Notes: a model not told the origin generated them from the letters alone. Shown: positions 1 through 8,462, counted from the first letter of the stretch. The stretch is 64,000 nt of DNA from Streptomyces sp. NBC_01429 (GCF_036231945.1 NZ_CP109599.1:7343501-7407500), one strand, 5' to 3'. Program-made: numbers and translations.

Positions 1-81
1 CTGCGGCTGAAGCACATCCCCCAGCCGCTGCTGGCCGGCCCGACACCGGCCGAACCAGAGGTCATCTTCAACAACCCGTAA
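1..81 (+). CDS. C-terminal end of an unidentified protein
   Basis: An open frame enters from the left edge and stops with TAA at 79-81. The visible C-terminus ends in AEPEVIFNNP. Only 26 residues are seen, so no family can be named. It is read as coding because it is open from base 1 and no gene on either strand competes for these bases. Confidence 0.4.
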   Translation: MRLKHIPQPLLAGPTPAEPEVIFNNP

Positions 82-504
82 GGGGATTTCGGAGCGGCCG
101 TCGCGGCCACCGCCACGGTGCCGTACACGGCCGCGGGCCACACGAAGAAGTGGCCGTTACGCACCGTCAGAACACGTGCGTGTCCTCCGTGATACGGCGC
201 CGCCGAGCCAGAGATCCGGACGGCGCGGGGGCCGCATCCCTGAGACGGCCCGGAGCGCCCGGCTCGGCGCCGCGGCCGACGGGCTGACACCCGGTCGGTG
301 CGCGTACCTGCGCACGCCGATGAGCCGGCTGTCGGGCCCGGAGTTGTTGACCGCGCAGTATGCCGGCAACGGGCTGCTTGCCATCGCCTGGCCGGACGGG
401 ACACCTGGGAGGCCCGGCTCGGTGCCCGTGACGAGGGGCTGCCCGGGTACGCCGAGGCCATGCCGGGGGGGAGAGAGTTCGGGCGGGCGGTGAACGCCCT
501 GCGT
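82..504. other. 423-base stretch without a convincing gene
   Basis: Short open frames exist on both strands but none has a ribosome site or a recognisable family. On the plus strand a protein-like stretch around 300-410 (containing RTPMSRLSGPELL) runs in one frame and another (DEGLPGYAEAMPGG) in the next frame before a stop near 510. That could be the frameshifted remains of one small gene, in keeping with the decay around it. Confidence 0.3.
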
Positions 505-1648
505 TCATGAACGCCCAGTCGCTCCGCCCGGCCGGGACACGGCAAGGGCTGCGGCCGCGGCCAGTAGAGCCGGTGGCGACCGCCGCCCACCAACCGTGGC
601 GGAACACGTCGAGGGCCGCGTCCGACGTGGCGGGGGTACCGAGGAGGGTGACCATCAGCGCGACGCCCAGGACGGAACCGGTCCGGCGGGCCATCGTGGT
701 GACGGCCGAGCCCGTGGCGAAGCGGGTGGGCGGCAGCGCCGTGACGGCCGCGCCGACCAGGTTGGGTAGGGCGAAGCCGACACCGATGCCGGTGAGCAGC
801 ATGCCGGGGAGGAGCCCGGTCGCGTAGTGCGGGTCCATGCCGAGCACGGTGGCCCACCAGGCGAGTCCGGCGGCGAACAGCAGGCAGCCGAGCGCGGCGG
901 TGCGGCCGGCACCGAAGCGGCGGACGAGGGGGCCGGAGCGGACGGCGAGGAGCGGGACGACCAGCGGGCCCGGGGCGATGGCCAGCCCGGTGCGGATCGC
1001 CGAGTATCCCCACACCTGCTGGCACCAGAGCACCGCGGTGAGCAGCATCGCCGCGAACGCGGCCGTGAAGAACAGGGCCGCGACGGTCGCGGCGGCGAAG
1101 GCAGGGGTACGCAGCATCGGCAACTCGACGATCGGAGCGGCATGCCGGGCCGATCGCAGGACGAAGGCGGCGGTGAGGGCGGCCGCCGCCAGCAGGGAGA
1201 CGAGGACCTTGGGGGAACTCCAGCCCCAGGAGTCCGACTTGACCAGTCCAAGTGCCAGTGCTCCGATCGCGAGGGTGAGCAGGACGGCACCCACGAGGTC
1301 CGGAAGGCGGCCCTCGCGGTCCGGGCGGGCGTTGGGCAGCAATCGCGCGCCGGCCACCAGGCCGACGACTCCGACCGGGACATTGACGAGGAACACCCAG
1401 CGCCAGTCGGCTTCGACGAGCAGACCTCCGACGACCGGCCCGAGCCCGGCGGCTATCCCGCCGATCGCGGCCCAACCGCGGATGGCCCGCGGGCGGCGCT
1501 CCGGCAGGGTGTTGACCAGCAGCAGAGCGAGCGAGGTCGGCATCAGGGCGGCGGCTCCGGCAGCCTGCAGAACCCGGGCCGCGACCAGCCAGCCGACGCC
1601 AGGAGCGAGAGCACAGAGCGCCGAGCCGACTGTGCCGGTCCTGGGCAT
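505..1648 (-). pseudogene. Broken DHA2-type MFS drug exporter
   Basis: The protein matches the interior of 14-TM EmrB/QacA-like proton-driven exporters: the loop and helix GWLVAARVLQAAGAAALMPT, DWRWVFLVNVPVGV, and many hydrophobic segments. The gene is damaged at both ends. Homology begins abruptly at GSALCALAP (near 1640), so about 65-70 N-terminal residues including the first helices and motif A are missing, and upstream sequence is unrelated. Near the C-terminus one extra base at about 566-570 shifts the frame after GWWAAVATG. In the shifted frame the expected alanine-rich last helix (LLAAAAALAVSRPGG) continues to a TGA at 505-507. The fusion of an out-of-frame Arg/Pro-rich tail down to base 167 is therefore artefactual. 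Non-functional unless the shift is a sequencing error, and even then N-truncated. Confidence 0.8.
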
Positions 1649-1740
1649 CGACCGTGATCGGGTGCCGAGTGGGTGGGGGTCGGGACGGCCTTCGACCGGC
1701 GACGCCCGGGTGATCGTGCCCGTGTGACAAGGTCGTGCGC

Positions 1741-2538
1741 ATGAGACCCGACCTGCTACTCGTCCGCGAGCTGATCGAGGAGTCGCCGGAGATCAGTGTC
1801 CGGCAAGGTGCCGGCGTGCCGGCCGCGTCGATCCGCGCGGCTGAGTCCCTCGTGGGCACGCTGCCGCCCTCGTACCGGTGGTGGCTGACGGAGTACGGCA
1901 GCGGCACATCGGCCGGTGCGCGGATCGCGACTGTTGCTCCACCCGGGACGCGTTCCGACGGGGACGACGACATCACCGGCGGGTGGCGCCTCGACGGGGA
2001 CCGGCTCTGCTTCTGTGCCGAGCCCGATGGCGGTGACACCTACCACTTCGCGCTCGACCGGCAGTCGGGCGAGGAGTACGCGGTGGTCCGCCGCGACCCC
2101 GGGAGTGGCCAAGAAGAGCTGGTGGCGGACACCTTCGCGGGATTCTTGACCACTCAGGTCGCCGTGAGCAACGGACTCGGCACTGGGCCCACCTCCGCAC
2201 TGGCCCGCCTCTGGCGATCGACGCCAGGGGTCCTGCTTCCCAACGGCGTGCTGATCTACGGCCCACACAGCATCCTTGAACGCAACGAGACCTACCAAGT
2301 AGGCGAATACGCGCCGGACTGGGTCCTCATCGGGGACGACAGCGGCGGCAGCGGCCTGTTCATGCGACGCCACCCCTGTGACCGGACATCGGTCTACCTC
2401 CTCGATCTCGGCGCCGGCGAGCAGGACATCGACAGCTGTGGCGTGAGCGAAAAGCTGACCGACGACCTCCTCGACTGGCTACGGCACAACGGGATCCAAG
2501 AGGGGCGCGCGAACACAGAAGGCGCCGGAGAATCCTGA
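1741..2538 (+). CDS. SMI1/KNR4 (SUKH) family immunity-like protein
   Basis: A protein of 265 residues. The first half has the SUKH signature (LPPSYRWWLTEYGSG, with the LP..Y..WL..G core). The second half (LIYGPHSILERN, WVLIGDDSGGSGLFM, VYLLDLGAG) reads like a second, more divergent SUKH-type domain. SUKH proteins are cytoplasmic; many bacterial members are immunity proteins that bind nuclease toxins of polymorphic toxin systems, and no toxin gene is seen here. ATG 1741 is preferred because AAGG lies 8 bases upstream; GTG 1735 in the same frame would add two residues. A different SUKH-like gene converges from the right, 72 bases away. Immunity is a family-based inference; the target is unknown. 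Confidence 0.75.
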   Translation: MRPDLLLVRELIEESPEISVRQGAGVPAASIRAAESLVGTLPPSYRWWLTEYGSGTSAGARIATVAPPGTRSDGDDDITGGWRLDGDRLCFCAEPDGGDTYHFALDRQSGEEYAVVRRDPGSGQEELVADTFAGFLTTQVAVSNGLGTGPTSALARLWRSTPGVLLPNGVLIYGPHSILERNETYQVGEYAPDWVLIGDDSGGSGLFMRRHPCDRTSVYLLDLGAGEQDIDSCGVSEKLTDDLLDWLRHNGIQEGRANTEGAGES

Positions 2539-2610
2539 GTGCTCGGTCGGACCGCGAAGCTCTCGACCGTCAACTGCCAACGGGGCGAATGTCTGTCGCC
2601 TGACGCGGTC

Positions 2611-3057
2611 CTAATGTGCCGACGAGTGTGCGATGCCGAAGGTCCAGTCGAGCATGCTCCGAATGAACTCGACGACTCCCTGTTCTTCGCTGTACCAGGC
2701 ACACGCCGAGTCGTTGACGCGTTGCCACACGACGGGATCCGTGTTGTCGGGTTGTTGGAGCGGGACAGCCCAGCTGACGACGTTCTGTTCCTCCTCGGCG
2801 ATGAACAGATACCCGTCTGCGATCTCCAGCTCTTCCAGCGTGAAGATCGTGTTGTGGGCGTTGAGCAGTTCCTTGCAGTCACCGAGGTGGTGGTGAAACG
2901 CGATGAGTTCGGGCGGGAGGCTCGTACCGAGCCGATGCTCCGTCTCCGCGATCACGGTCAGCGGCCTACCGTCGGCTTGTGTCCACGCTCGTCCGAGGTA
3001 CTGGGTGGTAAACCCCCGGAACGAGGCGTCGTGGTCACCGTCGCGCTGTGCTGTCAC
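2611..3057 (-). CDS. SUKH-like small protein
   Basis: A soluble 148-residue protein with an SUKH-type layout: ETEHRLGTSLPPELIAFHHH near residues 38-57, then alternating strand-like stretches (IFTLEELEIADGYLFIAEEE, VVSWAVPLQQ) and a C-terminal helix ending FIRSMLDWTFGI. No signal peptide or membrane segment. The GTG start has no strong Shine-Dalgarno; a TAGACT hexamer 9 bases upstream of GTG suggests a nearly leaderless transcript. Lying between two other SUKH proteins, it probably belongs to the same immunity array. The specific partner cannot be predicted. Confidence 0.6.
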   Translation of the reverse strand: MTAQRDGDHDASFRGFTTQYLGRAWTQADGRPLTVIAETEHRLGTSLPPELIAFHHHLGDCKELLNAHNTIFTLEELEIADGYLFIAEEEQNVVSWAVPLQQPDNTDPVVWQRVNDSACAWYSEEQGVVEFIRSMLDWTFGIAHSSAH

Positions 3058-3214
3058 CGCCGCAGTCTATGGGGCGGCCTGCGTGGCGCTTTCCACACGC
3101 AAGCGATTGCCACCCGCGGACTGACGGCTGGGCGCCGCTCGGCCCACCGATACGGAGCTGCACGAGTAGTTCCGAAGTCGTTCGACACCGGTCGTTCCGA
3201 GGACCAGCGGCAAA

Positions 3215-3907
3215 CTGGCGGAGCTGCGTGCGGCCGATCCCGATCGGCGGATCTTCGGAGCTTCCCTTCACGGGTACGAAATCGGTCTGCCCGCGGCCCC
3301 GGCTGCCCTCGGCTACGTTGAGGATCTTGTCGGCGCTCGCCTGCCTGAGGACTTCCGGGAGTTCGTCACCACGATCGGGGACGGCGCTCCCGGGCCCTAC
3401 TACGGCATCAACTCGCTCACCCGGGCCGTGGAGTTCGTAGAAAAGGGCTGGGGTCCTGCCGTGCTCGGCGCGGACAGTCCGCTCACCGGCGACGTCGACT
3501 TCGTCGAGCTGCTGGGGGGACCGGACGACTGGGATGCCCACGCGGCTCTGCTGGACAACGACCCGGCCTATGCCGCCGGGCTTGACCGCCTGCAGGCGAC
3601 GTATCTGGACGAGCCGTGGTGCAACGGCCGGCTTCCGGTCGCCGACCACGCTTGCGGGGACTGGCTCTTCCTCATGCTCCGCGGTCCGCGCCGGGGCACG
3701 GTGTGGGCCGACTGCCTGGGCAACGCCACAGGGCTGTACTGCCTTGAGGTCGATTTCCTCACCTGGTACACCCGATGGCTCGACGACGCCCTGGACCTCG
3801 CGTCCCGGGGCGATACCGAACCGGGCAACGGCGACTACCCGTGTCTCAAGTACGGAGACAACCCGCGCTACCGACCGCCCCCGAAGCGAGCACCTCGGTC
3901 GCCCTGA
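3215..3907 (+). CDS. SMI1/KNR4 family protein lacking a normal start codon
   Basis: The frame encodes a clear SUKH protein: DPDRRIFGASLHGYEIGLP, then ARLPEDFREFVTTIGDGAPG and PYYGIN, with a C-terminal half ending in a Pro/Arg-rich tail. The ORF is open from 3170 (after TAG 3167-3169) but has no ATG, GTG or TTG before the conserved region. The first in-frame Met-type codon is internal, at 3428, and would discard the SUKH core. The coordinates use CTG 3215, just before the conserved LAELRAADPDRR. Either a rare CTG start is used or the 5' end has been lost. Overall length (about 230 residues) and codon use otherwise look intact. Confidence 0.55.
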   Translation: MAELRAADPDRRIFGASLHGYEIGLPAAPAALGYVEDLVGARLPEDFREFVTTIGDGAPGPYYGINSLTRAVEFVEKGWGPAVLGADSPLTGDVDFVELLGGPDDWDAHAALLDNDPAYAAGLDRLQATYLDEPWCNGRLPVADHACGDWLFLMLRGPRRGTVWADCLGNATGLYCLEVDFLTWYTRWLDDALDLASRGDTEPGNGDYPCLKYGDNPRYRPPPKRAPRSP

Positions 3908-3914
3908 CCTTGGT

Positions 3915-4001
3915 GCGGGCAATGACGACGCGGCCCCGGTCATAGGCCCTGTCGACGCCTCGGTGTTTCTGGACCGCCTCTGCCAGTGAGAACGTGCGCG
4001 G
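3915..4001 (-). pseudogene. C-terminal scrap of a zinc-type alcohol dehydrogenase/quinone oxidoreductase
   Basis: About 29 residues (RTFSLAEAVQKHRGVDRA followed by RGRVVIA) match the usual last segment of medium-chain dehydrogenases, where F.L.EA..AHR.VE...GKVV precedes the C-terminus. No Rossmann domain or start is present in the surrounding bases, so this is a decayed fragment. The assignment rests on a short motif only. Confidence 0.35.
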
Positions 4002-4071
4002 GGAGGCACAGCGCGACGGCGCAGGGTCCTGCTGTAGTGCTCCTGGTCCTGTCAGTTTCACCAGGTAGGGT

Positions 4072-4094
4072 TGATCACCATGTGATCGATCACA
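4072..4094. promoter_or_regulatory. Overlapping palindromes with a GTG-N6-CAC core (operator)
   Basis: TGTGATCGATCACA at 4081-4094 is a perfect 14-base palindrome containing GTG-N6-CAC, the half-site arrangement described for streptomycete Crp. It overlaps a second inverted repeat, GATCAC-CAT-GTGATC, that begins at 4073. The site ends 27 bases before the ATG at 4121, so it probably controls that gene. Which regulator binds is inference. Confidence 0.5.
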
Positions 4095-4120
4095 GGTATG
4101 GGGTCGCAGAAGGGTCATTG

Positions 4121-4723
4121 ATGTCCGCGGAGGCGTTTCGCACCGTCGGCCACGCGATGGGCACCCCGTCCAGCCCAGGGGAGGGCAACGGCGAGTCCCT
4201 GACGCGGGAAGACGTCATGCGGGAAGACGTCATGACGGCCGGGACGGGCCTGCGGGTCTGCCCCGAAACCGCGGACGTGTTCGTCGCCGACCAGGTCGAA
4301 CTGGCCCGGCACCTGCACCCGTTGATCTCCGTCGACCTGGCCCGGGTGAACCCGGCCTGGCACGGCTGGATCCACCTGGTCAGCCCGCTGGCAGCGGCGG
4401 AGGGGTACCTCGGTGACCACAGCCAGGCATTCCACTCGGCCCTGCAGACGACCAACTGGCTCGGTTTCGCGATGGACGGCGCCCGCTACCGCCTGCTCGG
4501 CGACGTGCGCTACTTCGCGCGGGCGGCAGTCCCCGAGGAAGTACCCGAGCCCTGGGAAGGATTCCGCACCCGGCTCGATGAGCACTGCGAACGCCAGGAA
4601 CGCAGCTACCAGGCTCACCGCGACACCTTCCGCCGTGAGGGCGCACTGCTCAGGCTCGACGACGAGGGTTTCCCGTTGCACGGGATCGACCGGCTGGCCC
4701 TGCTGACCTTCAACTGGAACTGA
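4121..4723 (+). CDS. Hypothetical protein, 200 residues
   Basis: No family is recognised. The start at ATG 4121 follows AGAAGGG, and a longer in-frame ORF from 3986 would run through the palindromic operator. The protein is soluble and acidic-aromatic, with conserved-looking stretches such as NPAWHGWIHLVSPLAAAEGY, NWLGFAMDGARYRLLGDVRY and a C-terminal LLTFNWN. Near residues 28-38 a 15-base tandem duplication encodes REDVM twice. Position inside the immunity-like array suggests an immunity or accessory role, but this is only context. Confidence 0.55.
   Translation: MSAEAFRTVGHAMGTPSSPGEGNGESLTREDVMREDVMTAGTGLRVCPETADVFVADQVELARHLHPLISVDLARVNPAWHGWIHLVSPLAAAEGYLGDHSQAFHSALQTTNWLGFAMDGARYRLLGDVRYFARAAVPEEVPEPWEGFRTRLDEHCERQERSYQAHRDTFRREGALLRLDDEGFPLHGIDRLALLTFNWN
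4204..4234 (+). repeat. 15-base tandem duplication inside a coding region
   Basis: CGGGAAGACGTCATG occurs twice head to tail (4205-4219 and 4220-4234). It keeps the reading frame and duplicates REDVM. Each copy includes GACGTC, a 6-base palindrome. It may be a recent slippage event. Confidence 0.8.
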
Positions 4724-4803
4724 GGCCCCGGCACTTACACGGTGGATCACGGGCGCGGAGCGAGGAGCCAGGTGAGATTGAATTCCCGAGGTGCACAGAT
4801 GCT

Positions 4804-5109
4804 ATGAAAGAAATTCACGGTTTTGAGAATCTGCTTGCAGAAAGACAACGCCTGCCAGAATGCGGTTGGATATTCGTCGATGAGGATCTTGACAGGAATT
4901 CAATAGAGGCATTGGAGCATGCAATATTCTATGTTCCAGAAAATGAGGATGACGAGTTTTACGGAGAGGATAATTTGGCCGCATGGCTTGAATGTCCGAT
5001 TTTTCTCGGAGTCCTGGACGTAAGAGAAGGAACGCTCGTCGAGCTCTCGTCCAGGCAAGCCATGGAAGCGGCTTTGCATTATCTCAAATTCGATGATTTT
5101 TTGGAATAG
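4804..5109 (+). CDS. Small acidic protein of foreign base composition (DUF7716-like?)
   Basis: A soluble 101-residue protein rich in Asp/Glu (ENEDDEFYGEDN) with a C-terminal half resembling small DUF7716-type proteins (LECPIFLGVLDVREG). The gene uses many A- or T-ending codons and is plainly richer in A and T than everything around it; the AT-rich stretch starts upstream near 4765. This points to recent horizontal acquisition. No clear Shine-Dalgarno is seen before ATG 4804 (a GAGGTG lies about 20 bases upstream). Location among SUKH genes favours an immunity protein; the family label is tentative. Confidence 0.55.
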   Translation: MKEIHGFENLLAERQRLPECGWIFVDEDLDRNSIEALEHAIFYVPENEDDEFYGEDNLAAWLECPIFLGVLDVREGTLVELSSRQAMEAALHYLKFDDFLE

Positions 5110-5358
5110 AGTTCAGGCGGATTCTTCGTGACCTGGAGGCGGACCCGGGTGTCGGGGTCTGCGCCCAGGTCATGGCGAGCCTGGTCGACAGGTCGGTACC
5201 GGTCGCGAGACCGACCACTGATCGCCGGACCGTGTTCCCCGCAGCTCGCGTGCCGGGCTGTCACTTCCGGCAGGGAGTGGCCCGCAGCCTCCCGCCCGAC
5301 GCGGTTCCGCGCCCCCAACGGGTTGTCCGGGTCCCTGGCCGGCCACCGCCGGAGCCCG

Positions 5359-5973
5359 TTAGCCGGTGGCCTTCAACGACAACAGTGGCAGGCCGTTGTC
5401 GCTCCACTTGTTGCCCGCGTCGTCGACTTCGTAGCGGTCGGCCTCCAGGTCACTGGCGAACTCGCGCAGGAACTCCCGCAGCCCGGCGGTCTCGTACCGG
5501 GCCCGCCAGCCCTCGTGCGACCAGTCGATGATCTGGCCTCGGCGCTCCGGAGTGGGTGGATCCAGATCGATGCAGATCACGTCACCGTTGCCGATGCCGA
5601 TGAAGGGGATCCACCCGGCGGACCAGGAGATGTCCCGGCGGATCACGCCGTCCGCCTCCCGATCGTCCTCGGGCGGGTCTCCCGCGTCGTCGGCCCGCTC
5701 ACGCCAGTCGTTCACCATCTGGCCGAGCGAGTACAGGGCGGCATGCCAGCCGATCAGGACCCCCGGCAGTCCGTTACGGCAGCGGTAGGAGACCTTGACG
5801 TCCTCCGGAAACTCCACCCCCATCACGGCCTGCGCCGTCCCGATCTCCTCTTCGGTGGCACCGGGCGGCATCGCCGCCAGCACCTTGGGGGCGATCCGCC
5901 CGAGTACGGTCTCGATCCGCGCCCAGATCTGCTGCATGCCGTCCATGCCGTCCATGCCATTTATGCCGTCCAT
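5359..5973 (-). CDS. SMI1/KNR4 (SUKH) family protein
   Basis: A protein of 204 residues. The SUKH core begins near residue 38 (PPGATEEEIGTAQAVMGVEF, then PEDVKVSYRCRNGLPG), followed by ISWSAGWIPFIGIGNGDVIC and DLDPPTPERRGQIIDWSHEG, the strand-rich part typical of yeast cell-wall-regulator-like members. Start ATG 5973 follows GGAGGGGG. The first 13 residues (MDGINGMDGMDGM) come from a 9-base tandem repeat, so any of several in-frame ATGs could serve as start. Probably an orphan immunity protein; the toxin partner is unknown. Confidence 0.75.
   Translation of the reverse strand: MDGINGMDGMDGMQQIWARIETVLGRIAPKVLAAMPPGATEEEIGTAQAVMGVEFPEDVKVSYRCRNGLPGVLIGWHAALYSLGQMVNDWRERADDAGDPPEDDREADGVIRRDISWSAGWIPFIGIGNGDVICIDLDPPTPERRGQIIDWSHEGWRARYETAGLREFLREFASDLEADRYEVDDAGNKWSDNGLPLLSLKATG
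5936..5973 (-). repeat. 9-base tandem repeat spanning the start of an SUKH gene
   Basis: Units of GACGGCATG (one degenerate copy with ATAAATGGC) repeat about four times and give the DGM/NGM series at the N-terminus. Because each unit carries an ATG, copy-number change would shift the start without breaking the frame. Confidence 0.7.
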
Positions 5974-6199
5974 GCCGTCCCCCTCCGTCGTGACGAGGGC
6001 CGGAACTTAACATCGACCACCGACAGCCTCCGGGTAATCGCCCCCACTCCGCGTCGGTCATGTCCGACGGATCCCAGCGCATCCGCTCGGGCGATCGGCC
6101 GCGTTCCAGTACACGTGAGCGGCGCAATCACGACACGGGCAGCTGAGTTGGACTCCGCCGACCGTCACAACCGCGGCGTGTGCGACGGCCGTTCCTCGG

Positions 6200-6856
6200 T
6201 CATTGCTGCGCGTTTTCCTCATCTTGCCGCAACTGGTCGAGAAGCTGATCGACGGCCACCTTCGCCTCTATCACCGACGCACCGGTCGCCTTCCGCCAGG
6301 TGTTGATCGCCTGGATACGGTCGCCTGCGCGTGCGTGGGCGACGGCCAGCCGCGCGTGGAGAGGGTAGCCCGGCAGCCGGGCGGGAACGGGTCGGCCGCG
6401 TGGCTCACCGCCGCGGCCGCTCGGGTCGAACTCGTCGAGTGAGGAGTGCAGTCCATCGATCGGTGCCCGCACTGCGGGCCGTGCGGTGCGGACCGCCGCC
6501 AGCTCCCAGCGGACGTCCGTCCACTCGGACCGGTCCTCGTCCAGCCCGATGCCCAACAGTCCCGGATCGTCGATCAGTTGGCAGACGTTGTAGACAAGAT
6601 CGTGCTGCATCTGCCGCACCACATCGGTCAGATCGTCCGGATCCACACCGCACGCCAGGATCCGTTGCAGCGCCGCCGCCGATGCGCTGCCGGGAACGTT
6701 CTCCTGCCCGTGACCGCGTAGCCAGGACTCGATCCACGACGGGTAGCCGTCGATGCGGGCATCCTCGTCGACGACCATGTTCCACACGGCGGTGAGGAAC
6801 GACCGGCGTGCCTGTGCCGACCAGCCATCATGATGGGGATCTTCGTCTTCGGTCAT
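6200..6856 (-). CDS. Hypothetical protein with L7/L12-like C-terminal segment
   Basis: A soluble protein of 218 residues. Start ATG 6856 is chosen because the frame upstream is Arg/Pro-rich and low in sense. The N-terminal half (SFLTAVWNMVVDEDARIDGY, then DDLTDVVRQMQHDLVYNVCQ) is helical and unassigned. The last 30 residues (IQAINTWRKATGASVIEAK, followed by VAVDQLLDQL) copy the IK..RE.TG.GL.EAK..V pattern of the ribosomal protein L7/L12 C-terminal domain, a motif also found in other actinobacterial proteins. It lies in the same orientation as the SUKH gene at 5359-5973. Function unknown; array membership suggests immunity. Confidence 0.6.
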   Translation of the reverse strand: MTEDEDPHHDGWSAQARRSFLTAVWNMVVDEDARIDGYPSWIESWLRGHGQENVPGSASAAALQRILACGVDPDDLTDVVRQMQHDLVYNVCQLIDDPGLLGIGLDEDRSEWTDVRWELAAVRTARPAVRAPIDGLHSSLDEFDPSGRGGEPRGRPVPARLPGYPLHARLAVAHARAGDRIQAINTWRKATGASVIEAKVAVDQLLDQLRQDEENAQQ

Positions 6857-6939
6857 GCGCCCACACTGCCATCCGCTGGTGAGGGCGTGGCCGACGGGAT
6901 GGTCGGGGTGCGCCATCGCTGCCCGCTTCCTTTCCGCGG

Positions 6940-7200
6940 TCACCTGGAACCGCAGCTGCCGGATGGTACGAGGGCTTCCGGGCGGAGGATGTCGTCGTGG
7001 TCGGCCTGTGTGAGGAGTCCCTGCGTCAGGACGATGCCGGCGACGGCGCGGTCGGTGACGGGCGCTTCCTGTGCGGCGGCGCTCGCCTGCACGTAGCTCG
7101 ATGTGCGGGTTGCGGGCGGTGGCGATGCCGATGGTCTTCTCCACCGCGGCCCGGAGGCGGTCGCGGTCGGCGGTGATGCCGAGGACGCGACGCTCCGCAG
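6940..7200 (-). pseudogene. C-terminal fragment of an aspartase/class II fumarase
   Basis: GITADRDRLRAAVEKTIGIA followed by TARNPHIE matches the segment before the C-terminal domain of aspartate ammonia-lyase and class II fumarases (GI.A...R....E.SIG..T.LNP.IG). A frameshift near 7100 then moves the frame to VAGIVLTQGLLTQADHDDIL and RPEAL, the family's final V..VLE.GLL...LDDIL.PE. Nothing else of the roughly 470-residue enzyme is present, so this is a truncated and frameshifted relic. Confidence 0.6.
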
Positions 7201-7681
7201 GCGTCAGGCGTCAGGCGGGAACTGGCCTGGCCGCTTTGCGTGGGATGGTGGAAGGCCGAGTGGTGCCCGTAGCCGGAGGCGAGGGGAAGGCGGATACTCT
7301 GGCCAGTCGCGAAAGTGGGTGACTTCCCTGTCCGCGGTCGACCTCGACCGGCGTCGTGACAACCTTGGGCGACACGCTCGGCATCAGGGATCAGCGGGGG
7401 TACCCCACACAGGAGGAGCCGCCTCCGCAGCGGGAGCCACCTCCAGCAAGTCCATCTCGTTGACGGCTCGTTGCTCGTCGTTCCAGATGGCAGACAAGTT
7501 GGACGACGAAGGGGGACTCGACGGTCACGCCGTCCTCGAAGGAGACCATCACGCGCCCCGGTAGCCGATGGGGGTGACGGTCCGCACGTGAGCCGTGGTC
7601 CATTGGCCCGCGATGAACGATCGCGCTCCGGATGGACGAGGCAGACCGAGTATCGACTGATTCAATTACGTCAGGGAGCTG
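7201..7681. other. 481-base stretch with no confident gene
   Basis: No open frame here has both a start signal and a recognised family. On the minus strand around 7400-7625, protein-like stretches occur in two frames (VMVSFEDGVTVESPFVVQL in one, LSAIWNDEQRAVNEMDLLEV in the other), suggesting another frameshifted remnant of an unidentified gene. Confidence 0.3.
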
Positions 7682-8293
7682 ATGAGTACGAAGCCGGCAC
7701 GTCCACGCAATCTGCTCAGATATCTCACGGTCACGTCTGTCGCTATGATCGTTGTGGGACTGTGCGGTTCCGTCACGATCACGGTATTCACCATGCCGAG
7801 CCACACGAAGGTGATATCCGCCTTGAAGAGTCGCGGAGTCCAGACCCACGCGACTGTCACGAGATGTCAGCAAGCCCTCCACGACGAAAACGGTGGCGAA
7901 CTGTCTGTCGCCTGCTGGGTACGCTTTACCCCGTCCGGTGGGCGTTCCGTTGAATCGCCGCTGAAATTCAGGACACGTCAGGTAAGGGACGGCTACACCA
8001 TGGTCGTCGTGTACGACCCGAAGGATACTCACACGGTCGCCCTTCCCTCGGACCTCGGCTACTGGAATACTCTCACCAGGAATACCCTCGATCTGCTTTT
8101 GCTGGTCATCTCGGCGGCAATGGTTCCTCTGGGAATCGCGGGTCTCGTCCTGCGTAGGATTTTCGGGAGCTTCACGAAGCGGTACACGGAAAACTTCGAT
8201 GAAATTGACCAGGCGGCCACTCGGCACCTCGGTCCGGACGCGGCCCAGGCCATGGCTCAGGCCTGGACTCGGGCCAGATCTACCGAGAAGTGA
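7682..8293 (+). CDS. DUF3592-like membrane protein
   Basis: A protein of 203 residues. A first membrane segment lies at about residues 13-35 (YLTVTSVAMIVVGLCGSVTI). It is followed by an extracytoplasmic beta-rich domain containing ATVTRC, FTPSGGRSVESPL and YTMVVVYDPKD, typical of DUF3592 proteins. A second membrane segment lies at about 135-155 (LDLLLLVISAAMVPLGIAGL), then a cytoplasmic helical tail. ATG 7682 follows AGGGAG at good spacing. No function is established for the family. It is the only membrane protein of the island, and its third-position base use is less GC-biased than the genes to its right. Confidence 0.6.
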   Translation: MSTKPARPRNLLRYLTVTSVAMIVVGLCGSVTITVFTMPSHTKVISALKSRGVQTHATVTRCQQALHDENGGELSVACWVRFTPSGGRSVESPLKFRTRQVRDGYTMVVVYDPKDTHTVALPSDLGYWNTLTRNTLDLLLLVISAAMVPLGIAGLVLRRIFGSFTKRYTENFDEIDQAATRHLGPDAAQAMAQAWTRARSTEK

Positions 8294-8428
8294 GCACTCA
8301 TCGGCGGGCTCCGCACAGCACGCGAGGTGATCGAGGAGCCCAGCTACGGGTGAGTCGCAGATACGACACCGACAGGGCCGCCAGGGCGGGGCCATGACTC
8401 CATGGAACCGCTCGGCGGCGGCGCGTCG

Positions 8429-8456
8429 TCTTGATCTCCAGGCACCTGCCTACGAT
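8429..8456 (+). promoter_or_regulatory. Promoter of a probable leaderless transcript
   Basis: TACGAT (8451-8456) fits a -10 element. Its last base lies 6 bases before ATG 8463, so transcription would start at or near the start codon. TCTTGA (8429-8434) at a 16-base spacer is a plausible -35. No Shine-Dalgarno precedes ATG 8463, consistent with leaderless translation. Confidence 0.45.
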
Positions 8457-8462
8457 GACCGA

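Noticed and set aside
167..504. C-terminal extension of the MFS protein down to base 167
   Set aside because: The sequence after GWWAAVATG is Arg/Pro-rich nonsense; a one-base correction gives the expected final helix and a stop at 505.
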